From an uncultured Flavobacteriales bacterium (GTDB lineage: Bacteria; Bacteroidota; Bacteroidia; Flavobacteriales; UBA7430), in NCBI GenBank assembly GCA_913041775.1, contig CAJWJW010000092.1:1-5673 (forward strand): a stretch of 5,673 nt of DNA. The letters run 5' to 3'. Below the pieces are notes generated by a model. The model worked only from the letters and a program-made list of their open reading frames with translations. It was not told where the DNA came from and ran no database searches. Below, in pieces: positions 4,476-5,673 of this stretch; the first letter of the stretch is position 1, and every line of letters begins with the position of its first letter. A program made the position numbers and the translations under genes.

Positions 4476-5673
4476 TTTAAGAAATTCTCTACGTCCTCCT
4501 AAAAACCCAGGTTCAACAAAATCAAGAATACTCCAAATGTCTAATAACTTATTTTCTATTGGTGTTCCAGTTAGTGCTATGTTAAATTCTGACTTTAAAC
4601 TTATAACTACCTTAGAAATATATGTACTTGGATTCTTAATCTTCTGTGCTTCATCTAAAGCAATTACTGCCCAATTTATTGTTGCAAACTCTACTGCATT
4701 AGTTACTAATGATTCGTAGTTAGTAATAATAATATCGTCACTTGTAGCACTTAAAAGAACGTCTATATTTCTATTTGAACCATGAAATTGAATAATATTA
4801 CATATAGGCTCAAAAAATTTATCATATTCATTTGCCCAATTTTCAATTAATGAAACAGGTGCAACTATTAGGTATGGAAAATTCGTGTTGTTAGTTTGTT
4901 GAAAAGTTCTGTGCCAATGAATAAAGCTTAAGATTTGAATTGTTTTACCAAGTCCCATATCATCTGCCAATAAAGCTCCTCTACCATTTTTATCTTTGAA
5001 AATTGATTGCATCCAAGCCACACCAATTTTTTGATGTTCAAACAGACTAACACCCCGTTTTAAGTTTGGTGGTGCTACAAATTCGAAAACACCATTTTTC
5101 AGTAAATCAATATCACTTTCTAGTTCATCGTCATTTTCTTTAACAATAGGAATTACTCTACCATTTACAGATATTGGATTATTCTCGGCTAGTTGTTGAG
5201 CACATAAACTATAAAGTTCCTTAGCATGTGCAACAGAAATATAATAATCTTTATAGTTTATAAGTGTTTTCCCTTCTACTTCTGAAGTTTTGATTAATGA
5301 CTCTAAATTATATAACTCAGACTCATCTTCTATATTTAAACGAATTATTTCGCCAGAAGCTAATTTTACTTCTAAAGCAGGAATCCAATTATTATTAAAG
5401 TCGTTAGCAATAACATCGACTTTAGGGATATAGATGCCAATTTGCTCTACTCTTTCAGAAAAATCACCTAGTTCAACCTTTTGAGGATCAAATCCAAAAG
5501 TTGGATCTTTATGGTATGCTTCAATAAATTCATCTTTAGTCCATGGACTTAAACGATGAGATTTTACCTTTGTAAATTCTTCGATTAAAGATGAAGATAA
5601 AATCATCTTTTTTTGTTCTTCTTCTGTAGAAACTGTAAAACTAGTTCTTAATGGGCTTTCTTTTCGTGAGTTG
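2514..5673 (-). CDS. Chimeric reading frame: SNF2 helicase N-terminal half joined in frame to SprA C-terminal part (5' partial)
   Basis: One open frame covers 1052 visible codons and the TAA at 2516-2514. An ATG at 5606 could serve as start, but 22 more in-frame sense codons run to the window edge and no stop intervenes, so the true start is probably upstream. Numbering from that ATG, residues 1 to about 378 are a SNF2-family ATPase (motifs I, Ia, II, III) and about 380 to 1030 are the C-terminal outer-membrane barrel region of the T9SS translocon SprA. A cytoplasmic DNA-dependent ATPase and an outer-membrane barrel need incompatible locations, the helicase lacks its second lobe, and the SprA part lacks a signal peptide. 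Base composition changes at the same point. As written it is therefore unlikely to give a working protein. Best reading: two gene fragments joined by misassembly, library chimerism or a real deletion/recombination. The two parts are described separately below. Confidence 0.85.
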   Translation of the reverse strand, partial: NSRKESPLRTSFTVSTEEEQKKMILSSSLIEEFTKVKSHRLSPWTKDEFIEAYHKDPTFGFDPQKVELGDFSERVEQIGIYIPKVDVIANDFNNNWIPALEVKLASGEIIRLNIEDESELYNLESLIKTSEVEGKTLINYKDYYISVAHAKELYSLCAQQLAENNPISVNGRVIPIVKENDDELESDIDLLKNGVFEFVAPPNLKRGVSLFEHQKIGVAWMQSIFKDKNGRGALLADDMGLGKTIQILSFIHWHRTFQQTNNTNFPYLIVAPVSLIENWANEYDKFFEPICNIIQFHGSNRNIDVLLSATSDDIIITNYESLVTNAVEFATINWAVIALDEAQKIKNPSTYISKVVISLKSEFNIALTGTPIENKLLDIWSILDFVEPGFLGGRREFLKNYSVKFDLARSVKLNFSTNSRSIVDEPEGKIDSQSERDALRDSILTFGRTTSYHHQFDMRYTVPLNKFPLTDWMTLSLNYDATYDWAAGSRATVNDSINLGNVIQNTNNRKINAQLNLKSLYNKVPYFKKVTSSASSRKKGEGARSRETDKKSSKPRTSEKDSKKNKDEEGKDEEKEDEEEEREFKFFEHLTRTLLSVQSINLSYDGRNGAMLPGFKPNTGALGQDNMFNTNTAPGWKFVTGQQLDSEGLASFANKGWISSDTLLNQQYTTQFTSRINFRSTIEPIKKLRFKITAQRNQTVNTSEIFRNTGTQEDPLFESLNRNETGSFTMSFLAINTSFRKMEINSSQTFDDFRAMRSEMAKRVAASNGQINNDNIEYPVGYGPNSQEVLIPAFMAAYSGKDASSQTLEKFPTIPLPNWSVKYDGLTNIKWIKKHFKTVSLSHAYTSTYAINSYTTNLFYNELEHPHSGTPELNPENFDANNNYLNSDQVQTVNINEQFSPLIKLDMTMNNSLTTRMEYSRDRQVTLSLNNNQIQEQAGQSFTLGLGYRIDDFEISLSTANGKKTFSSNLDLNLDFSIRKSVSAIRSLEENTHQGVSGRTDISVKTTVDYVLSERVNIQLFYDRMVAKYEVASSYDTANNSFGLKLRFTFGT
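3924..4079 (-). other. Charged low-complexity insert within the SprA part
   Basis: Residues 510-561 (from the ATG at 5606) consist almost wholly of S, K, R, E, D and G. The first part is basic and serine-rich (RKK, DKKSSKPR, KKNK), and from D545 to E561 it is dominated by acidic residues. It sits between KVPYFKKV and FKFFEHLTRTLLSVQSINLSYDG, which are ordinary SprA barrel sequence, so it is probably a long disordered loop. SprA homologues, as I recall, vary in length and are often lysine/glutamate-rich at this place. Its biased codons also produce long serine-rich and hydrophobic open frames on the opposite strand, which are not genes. Confidence 0.7.
4450..4490 (-). other. Estimated junction between SNF2 helicase and SprA sequence
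   Basis: The protein reads PGFLGGRREFLKNY, the usual SNF2 segment after motif III, then SVKFDLARSVKLNFS, which is SprA. The change falls within residues about 373-385. The exact base cannot be fixed by eye because REFLKNYSVKF could belong partly to either parent, and the short A/T-rich stretch at 4471-4480 could be shared microhomology. The frame is kept across the join. Lines just upstream of the join are near 27% G+C and lines just downstream 37-47%. Confidence 0.65.
4476..5673 (-). other. SNF2-family helicase/ATPase, N-terminal region and first RecA-like lobe (truncated at both ends)
   Basis: Numbering from the ATG at 5606: residues 1 to about 180 are an N-terminal extension of unrecognised family. 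Then come the Q-like LFEHQKIGVAWM (188-199), motif I/Walker A ADDMGLGKT (214-222), motif Ia LIVAPVSLIENW (246-257), TNYESL (295-300), motif II DEAQ (318-321, in place of the commoner DEAH) and motif III LTGTPIEN (345-352), followed by LLDIWSILDFVEPGFLG typical of the lobe-1 end. These are the hallmarks of SF2 SNF2 ATPases, which translocate on double-stranded DNA and remodel protein-DNA complexes; in bacteria they occur in transcription recycling, restriction and anti-phage systems. Lobe 2 with motifs IV-VI is absent, so coupled ATP hydrolysis is not expected. The frame is open to the window edge upstream (22 further codons), so the real N-terminus is unseen. The subfamily and any partner genes cannot be determined here. 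Confidence 0.9.

Noticed and set aside
2514..5673. A new defence or secretion system built on a natural helicase-SprA fusion
   Set aside because: Both partners are truncated exactly at the join, helicase lobe 2 and the SprA export signal are missing, compartments conflict, and base composition shifts at the same point. A chimera is the simpler explanation.

Overview
The window reads as an AT-rich member of the Bacteroidota, most likely a Flavobacteriia-type marine or freshwater lineage. The reasons are two secreted proteins with type IX secretion (T9SS) type A C-terminal sorting domains, a large piece of the T9SS outer-membrane translocon SprA (Sov), an A-rich leader in place of a Shine-Dalgarno sequence, and a -7 box of the Bacteroidota form TAnnTTTG. 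Every gene I can support is on the minus strand, so biological order runs from high to low coordinates.

Layout in order of transcription. (1) 5673 to 2514: one uninterrupted reading frame that enters from outside the window. Its first part (5673 to about 4470) is the N-terminal region and first RecA-like lobe of a SNF2-family helicase, with motifs I, Ia, II and III. Just after motif III it changes without a stop or frameshift into the C-terminal ~650 residues of SprA, which end at 2514. Neither partner is complete: the helicase lacks lobe 2, and SprA lacks its signal peptide and most of its length. Base composition also steps at the same place, about 29% G+C in sampled helicase lines against about 42% in sampled SprA lines. 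I read this as a chimeric join, probably from assembly or library construction, possibly a real rearrangement, and not as a functional helicase-translocon. (2) 2433 to 934: a secreted thioredoxin-like protein (CSPC active site) with a DxYGDG-type middle domain and a T9SS sorting tail, followed by a perfectly palindromic 36-bp terminator. (3) 815 to 147: a small secreted protein with five cysteines and a T9SS sorting tail, followed by a GC-rich hairpin terminator. (4) 40 to 1: the first 13 codons of phenylalanyl-tRNA synthetase beta subunit (pheT), behind a good Bacteroidota-type promoter at 64-93.

Functional logic: SprA is the pore through which T9SS substrates cross the outer membrane, and the two genes after it encode such substrates, so 2514-147 looks like normal chromosome of a T9SS organism. 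The helicase segment is the foreign partner. No RNA genes, CRISPR arrays, insertion sequences or attachment sites were seen. No gene-free stretch exceeds 150 bases. I did not find a credible new multi-gene system; the main point of interest is the join near 4470.
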